Notes under the pieces: model-generated
Told to the model about the DNA's origin: nothing
The model's input: the letters and a program-made list of their open reading frames with translations, nothing else
The model's database searches: none
From: Galaxea fascicularis
Taxonomy: Eukaryota; Cnidaria; Anthozoa; Scleractinia; Euphylliidae
Assembly: GCA_948470475.1 (NCBI GenBank)
Contig: OX419335.1
Span: 29,573,691 to 29,637,690 of the forward strand
Direction: 5' to 3'
DNA length: 64,000 nucleotides
Shown here: piece by piece, positions 1 through 10,969 of the stretch
Layout: the number at the start of each line of letters is the position of its first letter
Numbering within the stretch: position 1 is the first letter of the stretch
Position numbers and translations under genes: made by a program

Positions 1-333
1 TCTTGCACTCGTCGGCTTCAAGCGACTAATTTTACAAATATACACCGAATATATACAAAATAACACAGGAAAACTATAGAATGATAAACAGGGAACGTAT
101 TTACACAGGCGGATTAAAATATATGTGCAGGATTGTAATGAAAAAAGACGATGGTAAAAGATCTTCGACGTCTCCGTAAATTTCGTGTAACACGAAATTC
201 AGGATTCAGCGAGAGCGGTGCGCAATGCATTTTGGGCGACTACTGACACCGACAACTGAAACAACGAAGGCGGGAAAATGTCCCACAGTTCGTTGCGCTC
301 CCATCTGTAAACAAAACTCGCTATATTTGGAAA
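1..333. other. No gene seen
   Basis: No coding region or repeat was recognised in this left edge. It leads directly into the minisatellite that follows. Confidence 0.5.
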
Positions 334-445
334 CACGCTGGCGAGCGAGAAACTAAAAACTCGCTAGCGAGAAACTGAAAACTCGCTTGCGAGAAACTGA
401 ACACTCGCTAGCGAGAAATGGAAAACTCGCTAGCGAGAACTGAAG
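334..445. repeat. 22-bp minisatellite with palindromic core
   Basis: About four and a half tandem copies of a 22-base unit. Each contains the self-complementary core CTCGCTAGCGAG (one copy has CTCGCTTGCGAG) followed by AAACTGAAA-like spacer. Clear unit starts are near 359, 381, 403 and 425, with a diverged copy before them. Both core and spacer vary slightly between copies, as expected for an ordinary minisatellite. It lies just upstream of a helicase exon relic. Confidence 0.85.
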
Positions 446-603
446 CTTCCCAAACAAGACAAGACTCAACCATCGCTTTACTAAATTCGCCCATACCTTT
501 TCCAATCTCACCATTGAAGATTTGCAACTCGCCAATGTTAAAAGGCGGTTGGACCAAGATTTAAAACTCGAAGGGATTTTGGCTGTAACGGCTTGCCATA
601 TCA

Positions 604-716
604 GTGGGCAAATACAACCTGGTGTTCACGAGCCCCGAAGCTTTGTTTAGTAGTCATCGGTCCACGATTCTCTATCTAGCTGTATTCGTTGATGAAGTGC
701 ATTGTGTGGCGAAATG
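604..716 (+). pseudogene. RecQ-like DNA helicase exon relic
   Basis: The reading frame encodes GKYNLVFTSPEALFSS and then VFVDEVHCVAKW. These match helicase motif Ia/Ib and motif II (DExH, here DEVH) of RecQ-family ATP-dependent DNA helicases, which have SPEAL and DEAHCVSKWG at these places. The frame runs into a splice-donor-like G|GTTAGT at 716/717 exactly where the family sequence would continue with W-G. Just upstream, another frame (about 470-600) is open and reads ...ACHISG, also RecQ-like, so a frameshift or lost intron is likely. No other helicase motifs (GKT Walker A, QxxGRxGR) were found nearby. I read it as a fragment of a helicase gene or a transposon-carried copy. Confidence 0.65.
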
Positions 717-1004
717 GTTAGTGTTCTATTCTTTTTATCTTTACATTTTTAGAAAGCTATCAGTTACACTACTCTTCGTTCAGCTTCTTTTCTTCTGTCT
801 CAAGTTCGCTTTTGCACTGGCTTTGCAATCCAGATTTTAACTTAAGAACTGTCACTTAAATTGGTTAAACACTGTTGTAGGTGCATGGACCTGTTAATTG
901 CATTTTTGTTGCCGGGTAGCCCTTTAATTTGGTCATAGGCCTTGCAGTCGAGCGCAGTTAGAGCCGTTCCGTGCTTACCTGGCAATTTTTCCTTTTATAT
1001 TATT

Positions 1005-1210
1005 ATATGTCTCAGTTAGGACGTGTGCTGTGACTGGTCAATTTTGCGGGCCGTATTCTAGTGTACGGCCCGCTAAATTTGAAAGTTTCCTTTCTCGCTC
1101 GCCCGGTTAACCTCAGAGATATACTACGGTTCGGTCGGCTCGGTCGGTACTGTAATTTACGCTTCCCGCTTGGGCCATAAGTGAACGGGAAAAAACTCCG
1201 TCCGTAACTT
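1005..1210 (+). repeat. Interspersed repeat with stem-loop, copy A
   Basis: This segment (CTCAGTTAG...GTGCTGTGA.TGGTCAATTTTGC...AAAGTTTCCTTT...GGGCCATAAGTGAA.GGGAAA) recurs in the same orientation at the far right of the window (about 63811-64000). It contains a 10-bp perfect hairpin, 1046-1055 pairing with 1064-1073, around an 8-base loop. No coding capacity. Probably a non-autonomous transposable element. Confidence 0.75.
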
Positions 1211-1515
1211 ACAGTGTGGAGCTCGAACTCGGTTAGCAAGAGATATTTCTCTCAGATACGAATCTTGTATGACAGACTTGTTAAGACACGTGAAATAATC
1301 AGCTGTTAGAAGATAAACGTTGCAGCTGAGAATTAACCTTTGAAAATATTTTATATTACGGATAGTTTTTTCCTGCCCATTGGAAACAATTTTTTTTAGA
1401 AACTTGAAGAAGTCTTTTCGGCCTAAAACATATGGGTTTCCCATGGTTTTTACCTTAAAAACATAATGGCTATCTCACCAAATAAATCGCATTTTAAAAT
1501 AAGGCGGGTTCTTTG

Positions 1516-1770
1516 AGGCAGGGTGGCCGAGAGGTTAGGGCACCGGATTTCAACGCCGTGACCCGGGTTCAAATCCCGCTCTGGCCACTAGCTGGTGGTG
1601 TTCTGAGTAAGTACCTGGTTCAACTCCTCGGTCATCCTTGTAAAATAGCCAACTGGTTTGCCTCCCGCCGGTTGGGATTCTTATCATTTGAATTATTTGT
1701 TTTTAAGTGGAGTGCCTGTAAACTAGCTTCATAGCTAAGTGCACTTCCACTATAAACAGCAATTTTTTTT
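1516..1770 (+). mobile_element. tRNA-derived SINE
   Basis: The head resembles a tRNA gene with internal RNA polymerase III promoter boxes. Box A (TGGCCGAGAGG) is at 1524-1534 and box B (GGGTTCAAATCCC) at 1565-1577. The acceptor ends pair poorly and a longer unrelated body follows, so this is a SINE rather than a working tRNA. The body from about 1634 (CTCGGTCATCCTTGTAAA, then CCTCCCGCC.GTTGGGATTCTTAT) is shared with sequence at about 32780-32835. It ends in an oligo-T stretch near 1765. Confidence 0.75.
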
Positions 1771-4700
1771 TTAGGGATGCAATAATAACTTTAAGATGTA
1801 TGAAATGATAATGAAAGTTAAAGCGGTGACACCTTAATGGGCAGTTTCTTTTAACAAGTTCATTTTACTCTATTAATTGTGCACATCATGCTGATTTTGA
1901 AATACTAGATGAATACAAATTACATGTACCCCTGCCTTCTTAGTTTTCTCTTTGGATCACCCTTTCGTGGTTTTTTTGTCTTGCACGGAAGGTAAATTGA
2001 GTGAATGGAGGAGTCAGTGGTAAATATAGTTTAGTAATTAAAAATGTCTAAGTCACTCAATTCAAAAAAGTGTAAGCTATTATTTGAAATATTTAAAACA
2101 TTTACGTTTTTAAAAGACGGAGTTGACGTTGCTAATGTGTGCCGGCGTATTAACCAATCAAATAGGGAAGACATTTTATGACGTTACCTAAATTGGCAAG
2201 ATACAAGCTACTGCCGACAAAGCTAAACAGACTATTAGAAAGGCTTTTAGGAAATTTTTTTATTTATTCCTAAACAAATCATTTTCTTGTTAATGAGTGA
2301 AGCTGAGGGCAGTATCACCCATACAAAGGTAAGTTTTCTATTTGAGGCAGTTGAATGTGTTTAAAGTGAACAACAGAATATGCAGTTTTTTCAAAAAACC
2401 TCCGAAATCGAGTAGAACAGAGAAGTGCGTGATCTGAAAGCATTTACTGTTAAAAAATGCAAGAGGTTTTTAGAGTTGCGTTTTACCGCAATAACAATTG
2501 ATCCAGCCTCTAAAAATATTGGTAAACTAGAGGTCGACCTTCATGTACGGTTAGGAAAGAGTATATCGGGGCTCGTAGGTAAATACGCCGGTGTCACTAG
2601 CAACCGGTAATGTGTAACTTAGCGCGCACGTTCACGTTTCGGCATACTAATAAGGACGCTTCAGTAAAAGCCGCGGGAACGATAGCTTCAATGAGCAAGA
2701 ACAATAGATTTTCGCGCGCGTTTGAAAATTTGGAACATTTCGTTACCGTCCTCTGTAAAAAAAAAACAGATTCATGTTTTGTGTAAGACGTGAACACACG
2801 ACGTCGAAAAAATTTATTCCCTTCAGTTCTTTCCTTTAACGTTGTTTAATCCAATAAGTTTCTGGAGGGCTGGTTCAGTTTTTACATTGAAAACCTGCGC
2901 TGGAGTGGCCTCGAGTTCGTTGCAATCCCGATAAAATTTTTCAGATGCCGTCAGTTTTCGTTGGGGTTACACTGAACGCGAGGGTTGAATTGTTGCTTGG
3001 ATTATTTTATCGAAGCGTATAATCGACTTTTGGGTTTCGATGCTGCAAAGCCTTTCCAAAAAGATGCTCTCTGGATATATGCTTATCTTAAATGCTCACA
3101 ACACACTGTTCCAAGAGGGTACTCTAGAATGGTATGTAAGAAAGAGGGTGGCAAGTCCGATACTCTTTCTGACATCTGCTTTGCCAAATAGCGTGCGGTA
3201 AGGCCGACTTGTGCCAAATATCGCCATGGCCATATTGCCATGGCCAAATATCGACTGGCGGTTTTTTGTTGAATTGCATCCCTCCTCTTAATATGCAGTC
3301 CGGCGAATCACAACAAACATTGCATTGCACTAAAAAAACGAAATTGAGTAGCGGTCGAATGTTTTCCGTGCAAGAGAGTAAGGAAAATAATGAAGTGGTG
3401 ATCTTTGGGAGACAAAAAAAAAATGGTGATACGAAATAGTGCTAAGAACAATTCTTCTTTGCCATCAAATTTTGTAATTTTCATAATAAAAAATAATTGT
3501 TATACGAAGTAGTACTAAGGACGTTTTCTTTATTGCCGTCAAATTTTGTCATTTTTGTAACTGCAAAAAAGATCATTGATGTGCTGTGTCACTGTTTTCA
3601 AAACAAATACGATGAATTTTAATTCAAACAATGAATTGTAAGAAAGCACCTGCCAAATCATTATGCATGTATTACAAGTTATTCACGCTGTATTTATTTT
3701 AAAACAATGTTTGGGAAATACTCACTGGTAGCGGAACTATGTTAATGAAAAAAGAACTACAGTCAGTTAACTTTTCGAGGCTGAAAGAAGTTTTGTTGAG
3801 TTTAACGGGGCTATGACATGGACTTGTCTCTTTCGTAGCCAAGCCTGTTCACGATTATCACGTCGATCCAAGCATAAACTTTCACAAATATTTTAAAAGA
3901 AAGAATTTCTTGAGGGCAAGGAAAGCCAAACGAGGTTCATAGCTAAACTAAGATGTTTCTACAATTAGCCACTCCTAAGGAAATATACTTCGGGGATGCA
4001 AGGCTTATTTTTTGAATGACGGTTGGCGATTTCAAAGTAAAGACGGTTCCGCCACAATGTTTGCTATTTTTGACAGCCCCTACTATGTAGGCAAATACAT
4101 GTTTGTGAAATACAATCTACTTGTTTCGAGGCGAACTTTAAGTTAGGATAATTGCAGCGTGCTTGTGTATCACCCGCAAAGTTATACAGGCAGCGGTTAC
4201 CCAGCTAAGCGAGTGATCCTCTTTTAGAAGATCCTAAAATGCTCAACTGCCGCTTTCCCCCTCTCCTCCCCTCACGAAAAGGTAACGGACTTAACGGTTG
4301 GTCGACGTTTGGTCGACGGTTTGTACAAATGGCAAGCAAAAATCCCCATTGAAAAATTCCGTTCAAGATTAGCATGTACCATTTGCACCACCCGTACTAA
4401 CTAACACGTGGCACGCATTAAAATTGGAATAGGGCTTGGAACTGATGAAAATCACACTTTTTCCATTCGGAAATTCGGTTTTTTTCGGTCGGGAACACTA
4501 AAATAGCCTTACTATTTACATTCCAACCGAAATAACAGATCTACAACATTTTTTTAACTGGAAGTAAATGTCCCGAGAACAATAGGCATTCTGCGCGATG
4601 CTTTTTGGTGAATGGTAAACAACCAGAATTACTGTAAAACCCTGTATGAAAAACAGTTGAAATAATACTAGTTATAATCCGAGAGCAGCACCTAGGACAG

Positions 4701-4987
4701 ATCAAACGACGTAGAAATACGTTGCACAGTGGCAGAAACAAAAGGTTTCGTTTGCTATTGTTTTTGCTTAGAGGAGCAAGCAGGGGCACAAAACGAATCT
4801 GTTCCTCACTTTATCTGTTCCCCCAAGGTATTGTGCTGGCTGGCAAAATATCAGTTATTTCCCGGAGTTGGTTATGAAATTTGTTTCTGCTGATGGTTTC
4901 GGTTGGCAATTACTGAAGTGTGGTAGCAGTGTGAGTGTTGCTGGCTGGCGAAATGTGGATTGTTGTGAGAAATTTGTGTCTCCTCGT
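1771..4987. other. Intergenic, no gene recognised
   Basis: Only short chance open frames are present, none with a recognisable domain. A small repeated CCATGGCCATATTGCCATGGCC-like block lies at about 3222-3246. Confidence 0.5.
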
Positions 4988-5008
4988 CCCCCCCCCCCCC
5001 CCCCCCCC
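4988..5008. repeat. Poly-C homopolymer (21 C)
   Basis: Twenty-one consecutive C residues. The same stretch (about 4835-5180) carries several scattered copies of a CTGGCTGG(C/G)AAA motif. The tract length should be treated as uncertain because long homopolymers are prone to assembly error. Confidence 0.95.
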
Positions 5009-5543
5009 GTTGAAGGCTTGATTTGAGGCCTTTTGTCACGCCCATTTTGGCTTACGGCATATGAAATTGTCTTTTTTGTTGTTGTGCAGGCTGCTCAATT
5101 TGCACCTGGCTGGGAAACCAACCAATTTTATCTAGCTGGCTGGGAAATATCTTGTGTGTCTTGCTGGCAAAAAGGAACAGATATTTTTTTCCCAGCAATA
5201 TTAAAAAAGACCTGAAAATGCCTGAATAACATTTAGTTTTATTAACTGGGGTATAATAATACATTTTTCAACAAATTGGTCGTTTTGTGCCCCTGAGCAA
5301 GTGTTTATGCATTATGGATGAGGAAAGCCGCAAGTACCTTCCTAAATCATTGACAAGTTGAGGATAGATTTGAAATAACTTGATTGGAATAACCCGGTAT
5401 TGGCCAGTCTGCAACAAATTTTAACATTCTTTGATCAGTAATAGTCCTCGGACAAATGTCCATGTTATCGTTGTAAGACTTGTAAGAATACCTCACAAAT
5501 TAATGTGTCTAGGTAAGCTGAAAGCCACATTGGGCACTAAGGC

Positions 5544-5565
5544 AAGTACCCACATGTGGGTACTT
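5544..5565. repeat. 22-bp perfect palindrome
   Basis: A perfect inverted repeat centred at 5554/5555, with core TACCCACATGTGGGTA. It abuts the first stem of the hammerhead ribozyme without any gap. Confidence 0.95.
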
Positions 5566-5646
5566 GAGCCTGGGTATTAGCTATGCCATGCTGACGAGGC
5601 CTAACAAGGCCGAAACAGCTGTCCATGGCTGCTAATGCTCAGGCTC
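5566..5646 (+). ncRNA. Type I hammerhead ribozyme (short stem III)
   Basis: All core elements are present in order. CTGACGA at 5591-5597 matches CUGANGA. Stem II is GGCC (5598-5601) with GGCC (5608-5611) around UAACAA. GAAA is at 5612-5615. Stem III is only two base pairs, AC (5615-5616) with GU (5621-5622), closed by AGCU. The cleavage triplet GUC ends at 5623. Stem I is long: GAGCCTG (5566-5572) pairs with CAGGCTC (5640-5646), TTAGC (5577-5581) with GCTAA (5631-5635), and GCCATG (5585-5590) with CATGGC (5624-5629), with internal loops between. Self-cleavage is predicted after C5623. Minimal hammerheads of this kind are known from Penelope-like retroelements and other animal repeats. No protein-coding part of such an element was found here. 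Confidence 0.88.
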
Positions 5647-5657
5647 AAACATTATTT

Positions 5658-8600
5658 GGTAGCCGGGGTTAAGGGGTAATGCCCGCTACCACGTGGCCTT
5701 AGAGAGATCGTATCCCGTTTGACTCAGGCAGATCATTGTCATTTTACTTTGATAGTACCTTTTTGGTGAAGTGGAAGATGAAATGTCCTGCAAATGTGGC
5801 CTGAAGTGGAACCCAGGGTTTTCGGTAACATTTTAAACTACTGGATTCATAAATAAAACAAGCAGACGTCAGACGTCATCGGACGTTGCTACCGAACGTT
5901 GCGTCCGGCGTCTGGCTTCAAAAGAAATCCCTGGGAACCCCCTGGTCGCGAATAGAAATCTTGATCTCATAATCCTCAGCCTTATCCCGTGGACTTAAAA
6001 AAATCCTTAAAAATGATTTGGCCTGTGGCGGTTGAATGCGAGTTATAGGGTTCTAAAACTTGAGACTGAGGATGAAATCTACAGCGGCCATTATTGACGA
6101 GTATTTTTATTCCAGCTGTGCTGTTTACTTTGGTATGCAAAGTATTTCTAAGCTTGATAACGAAATAATTATACTTTATCATCCAGATGGAAGCTGTTGG
6201 GCAGTTCTTTTTTTGCATTATCGTCTTTTTATATACTATTAGAAGGTTCTTACTCTTGCGTTTATACCGCATGAAATGCTAAAGGAACTCTCTTTTTATG
6301 ACGCTGGCCTAACTTTTTAGGCTACTTTTTAGGCGTCGCGCACTTGAATGCTAACTTCCTACCGCAAAGGGTTTATTTGTTTTGTTGAGCATCTTGCAAT
6401 CAACAAGCAATGTTTTTGGCGCGCGGCGATGAACTAGAGAAGGAAAGTGGAAACCTTCCCTGAACCTTAGCGGGAAACGTATTTGCCATCAAAAAAGTTA
6501 ATTGGTATTGACTCTGTTAGAAGTATAATTTGCATGTTGATTAAACTTTTTCTTTCTCGCCTTGGCGTCCACACTGAGCCAACTATTGGCTGGTCGAATA
6601 CAGAATGTCCCAATGCCAGGAACAATTGTAAACAAAGTCTAACAAATTGTGCGAAAGACTCGTTTTTCTCGGGTTCCACGCTCTATACTGTCAATTCTTT
6701 GACAAAATAATTGGAGGCTTTTGTGTAACCTGACAGGTGCTCGTTTATCGACATTTTTGGCAGAGTCTCACTTTTGATTGACTGCTTACTTTGCCTTTGT
6801 CTGAAAACAGCAAGGGGCCGAAAAGAGACAGGGGAAGATTTATATAGAATGGTGTAACGATAACTAAGCGGAATGCCTCAAGGTCGGATTTTTCTCCTTC
6901 ATCTACTGAATTAGTGTATTGTGAGTCAAACAAACCAGGCGTCATTAGAAACGTGAAACGTGTGGACAATCATTTGCCGGAGTTCATAGGGTAAATATTG
7001 CGAGATATTCTTGCACAATTTGTTGTCCAAGCTGGTGGAGTTACTGACCTTTCGTGCAGGTTGCTTGTAAGTACAAGTGACGTTTTCTGTTTTTTAGTTT
7101 TTCCTTAAATCATTTGACTAATGCAATTGTGCAGGTCTCTCTGATTTGACTTTATGTACCAAACTTACCAGTGAAAGAGGTTATTAAAGAAACTAGCTTA
7201 TATGGTCAAATCTTTCATCGATGCAGGCCAGTGTCAGGAAAAAATGTTCCTCTTATGTTTTTTTCAGTTGTCGTTTACGAGTGGGTTTACAGTTTACATG
7301 TAGGTCAATGATTCTGCCATTGCGTCAGTCTAATTTATTCTAAGCAGTATTATGAGGAATTTCCTTTCTTTGGCCGACTTTACATTTGAATGTGAAAGTA
7401 GGGGGTGTTTTATTAATAATTATTGCACTGTTGGTCCTTGCAAATTAACGGTTTTGGCGTTTTGCTATTGAAAACTACGCTTTGTTTGTACACAAAGGAC
7501 TTATTTTTGAAAGGTTAAGAAATTAAGCGAACTCTTAATTTGAGGCAGCGAGCATAAGTAAGAAGCTATTCTGTGTTATTTGCAACTTACAATGGATAAT
7601 ATAAAACGTTTTCTATTCTTCTGTCTACAGCGCCCTATGAAAAAACTACTTTTGAGCGAACGCTCACTCCGTTTGATCGAAAATTGTTTTAACTTATTTT
7701 AGAATAACAAAAGACATGGTATGAGCCCTGACTGGAGTCTTGTTGGTTGAAAATCATAATGCAAGTTGCCACCTCTTTTCATGCCTGGGAATGGCACTCC
7801 TATTTAATATATGTGAATAACGCCACAACAAACCAAAGTGCTAATTGTGACTTACATAACAAAACTCTTTCATTTCACTTTCGCTTTTATTTCATTTTCA
7901 TTTCACCTTTCGTGATTATTTTTTCCTTCTTAAAAATTGTAAATCACCATCATTTTTACCCCGCCTCGATTAGCTTTTAAACTATTAGCGCAACCGAAGA
8001 ATTTATTCTCTTACACAACGAAGTCAGGTGCCGATGATTAATTTTTAATTCGGCAGGAAACAAATTTCTTTTGATTAATTCGAGAAAAAGGAATATCATA
8101 TTTCTTTCCATTACTGGGGTCCACCATAGTCACCGTGACTCAGGAAAACAGTTGTAAAAGCAAGTAAAAAATGGCAATAAAACCGAACGACGTTTCGGGG
8201 TTGCCATGACGCCATTTGCATGTTCAAAATATCTAGAATAAACTGTCATTAATAGTTCGCTGGATATTAGCATAAATAATTATGTAATGCCACGCAGATG
8301 GCCATGGTTTGGCACGAATTGAGTCCAATATGGACATAAACTGAGGATGCCAGTTCCCAAATTTCCAACATTTTATCCCTTAAACAGTGAAACTTGTTTA
8401 TGCACTTAAGGACGAACAAGACGCCGGCAGGCGTTAATGTGGGATGCGTAAAGGATTCATAACTTCTGGACTTGGACTTGTTCTGTGGGTGGTTCGAGCA
8501 CACTCGACTGGAGTGCACTATATTCACAGTTGAATTCACAAAACCAGAGCAATGAACGGAACAAATCAATCTCTTTCCAATATTATTAGTCAACCTATGT

Positions 8601-8848
8601 CACGCGTGTGAATGGAATCTTTACCTAAAGGGTTTTCTCCGAAAAACGAGCATGTATAGATGTGAACTGGCTGCAGCTGATCAGCTAGGCTTGCTAGGCG
8701 ATTCTACATGCACTCAAAGTGCAGGAATGACATCAAACAAAGAGGACAAGAGAAAAAAAGTCAACAACAAGGGTATTACAGACAGTCCCCATCCAAGAAG
8801 TGATCGGCCAACAGGGCTCAACTTCAGGGACAAGCAGAACCATGTGGC
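5658..8848. other. Intergenic, no gene recognised
   Basis: A small hairpin (GGTAGC..GCTACC, about 5660-5691) lies just after the ribozyme. Otherwise there are only short frames without recognisable domains. Confidence 0.5.
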
Positions 8849-9028
8849 TAATAGGACATTTCCGAGTTCATGTCTGCCTCCTCTTCAAAGCGAGTCTAAG
8901 TGCAAAGTTTTTGTGATGGTAATTAGTTCTACCTTACATATGAATGAAAACTAATTTTCATAACAAAAACTTCGCACTTAGACTCGCTTTGAAGAGGAGG
9001 CAGACATGAACTCGAAAATGGCCTATTA
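8849..9028. mobile_element. Foldback (hairpin) element
   Basis: Two 80-base arms, 8849-8928 and 8949-9028, are nearly perfect reverse complements around a 20-base loop. The outer ends read TAATAGG.CATTT.CGAG and match the outer ends of the hairpin at 20437-20598, so the two look like one MITE family with different internal sequence. No coding capacity. Confidence 0.85.
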
Positions 9029-9747
9029 TCATATGTAACTACGATGACGACGAAACACGATCAAGTTTTAAACGTGGTCTGCCTGTGGTATCCCACGTAA
9101 AAACTGTTCGTCAAGGTCTTTCGGGACAATATAATGTGTCTGCGTGGTTCTTATGTTCTTCTGCGCCCCAGTGTAAGTGCCTGACTATGTACCCTACATA
9201 CTTGCATAGTATATACCAACCATTTGCGAACATCGTTCAATTTTGTCGTTGATTCTTACTCGTTTGTGTTAGCAAAGCTTCGCTTCTGAGAAAACAATTG
9301 CGTCTGTCGTTTCGTGTTTATCAGAAAGGTACCAAGCCACTTGCGTTGTCATTGAGAAACAGGGATTTTTTTCTTCAATTTCGCAGACAGAAATTAACAG
9401 GAGGCAGTATCCTTGGTTTTATTTAGAAGAAGGGAATTTAAATTTGTTCCTCCTTGTAAAGAGCTCAATTCCACATTTTCGTTCTCGGTACATTAAGTGG
9501 TTCCCATTCCCTTTTCCTCTTATTTTCCCTTGGATAGTGCCCTAGGCCTTATGAATGTATATGTGTATATGACCTACATATTGTATTTTCCATACTCTGA
9601 ACTATGCGCTTCGCAGAAGCACGGCTTTCAATCAGACACATACAATTAAATTCATAAAGTGTTCGGAGCCACTATAAGAAAACTTTGTGAAATTGAGAAC
9701 TATAATTTTGCAAGATAGCTTAAGGGCCCCGCAAAGAAAAGCCATGC
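9029..9747. other. Intergenic, no gene recognised
   Basis: No feature was recognised. Confidence 0.5.
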
Positions 9748-9905
9748 GCTTATTCTAAAAAGCTTGTCTTTTACTGTGATTTTAAGATACGAAAGCGCAA
9801 ATTTGTCGCAAAATTTCATACCTGGAAACGTCTTCGTTTTTAAGAAGGAAATTATGGCACCCGAAATGCGCCCGAAAAGTTGCGGGAGATTCGAGAAACG
9901 CACGC
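9748..9905 (+). repeat. Half copy of interspersed foldback repeat
   Basis: This segment is closely similar to the left half of the foldback at 53907-54194. Shared blocks include TTATTCT.AAAAGCT, AAGATACGAAAG, GAAACGTCTTCGTTTTTAAG and GGCACCCGAAATGCGCCCG. Only one arm is present here. Confidence 0.75.
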
Positions 9906-10969
9906 AAGGTCGGAAGAGAGGACAGTGCTCTCCCGGACACACTACAATAGACGTGATGGTGTCCGTGATTCGAGCAGGATTCCGTATGACGCCGCGCGGA
10001 GGGCCGTCTGATACTTGCATGCTGAACTCTGCAACCCAAGGCTTTGAACATTGATTTCAATTTCGTTTGACTGTAGCACAGCGCGCCGTGAGTGATTTTT
10101 GAATATCATAGCGCTCGTTTTGCTCAACGGTAATCTCACCGATGTAAGGACAACAGTCCCGAAACGTCTGACCTTCACTAATATCAGCGCCCACAATTTA
10201 TTTAAAACTATAACGTTTACATATACAATGGCGCAACACAGTGCTTAACGTATTTTTGTTTCGAAGAGAACAGTGACCGCGAGAGATTTAAGACGAATCT
10301 CGTCCGCTTTTGGCCCCTTAAACACAAGCGTTGTAGGCTTCAGAAAAATATCCCCTGAGAACCGTCTCTGTTTTTCTTCCCTCGTCCCATTTTATTTCTC
10401 TAGCCCCAATTAATCTGCAGAAACTGGGAAACGCTGTGCAAAGCCCAAAAGAAACGCTTGTTTTTATGTTTATCAACCAAAAGCCGAGTTAAGAGATATA
10501 TAAAGTGCTGTTGTGCACGACTTATGGAAATATGACATTTTTAACTTTTTCTCCCGACATCCATCTCCTTTATCGACGTCATTCTGTTGACTTAAGGGAC
10601 GCTGTTTCCTTTTATTTAGTCAATTCGCATTTGCTTTAAGCCGGCCAACGTACTCCAAACCCATTTATGAATAGACAATATTGGCATGTCCGCAAAGACC
10701 GTGTTTGTCTCAGTACATCCGACAGTCACCTTTAAAACTCGTAAGTAAAATTCGTGCCGCGTGTTTATACTTGATTCCAATTCAGTAATGCTCACAACAC
10801 ATGAACAACTCTGTAGACAGCTTGACTTTTAAAAAATCCTTATTTTATTGCACTAAAAGCGTCTGTTCAAAGAGAGTTATTGGTTAATTTCTAAAAACAT
10901 CATTTATTTCGCCGTAGGATAAAACACTGCTGACGTGAGGTGAAAAGCACTGACTCTGGGGAAGACTTC
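9906..10969. other. Upstream region of first GPCR, no gene recognised
   Basis: No coding exon was recognised. It should contain the promoter and 5' UTR of the receptor that starts at 10970, but no clear TATA box was assigned. Confidence 0.4.

Noticed and set aside
334..445. CRISPR-like array
   Set aside because: Units are directly contiguous with no variable spacers, and the genome is animal.
1516..1589. Functional tRNA gene
   Set aside because: Box A and B are good but the acceptor stem does not pair and a SINE body follows.
8190..8220. Possible further hammerhead remnant (minus strand CCCGAAACGTC)
   Set aside because: The CUGANGA box is missing, so the core is incomplete.
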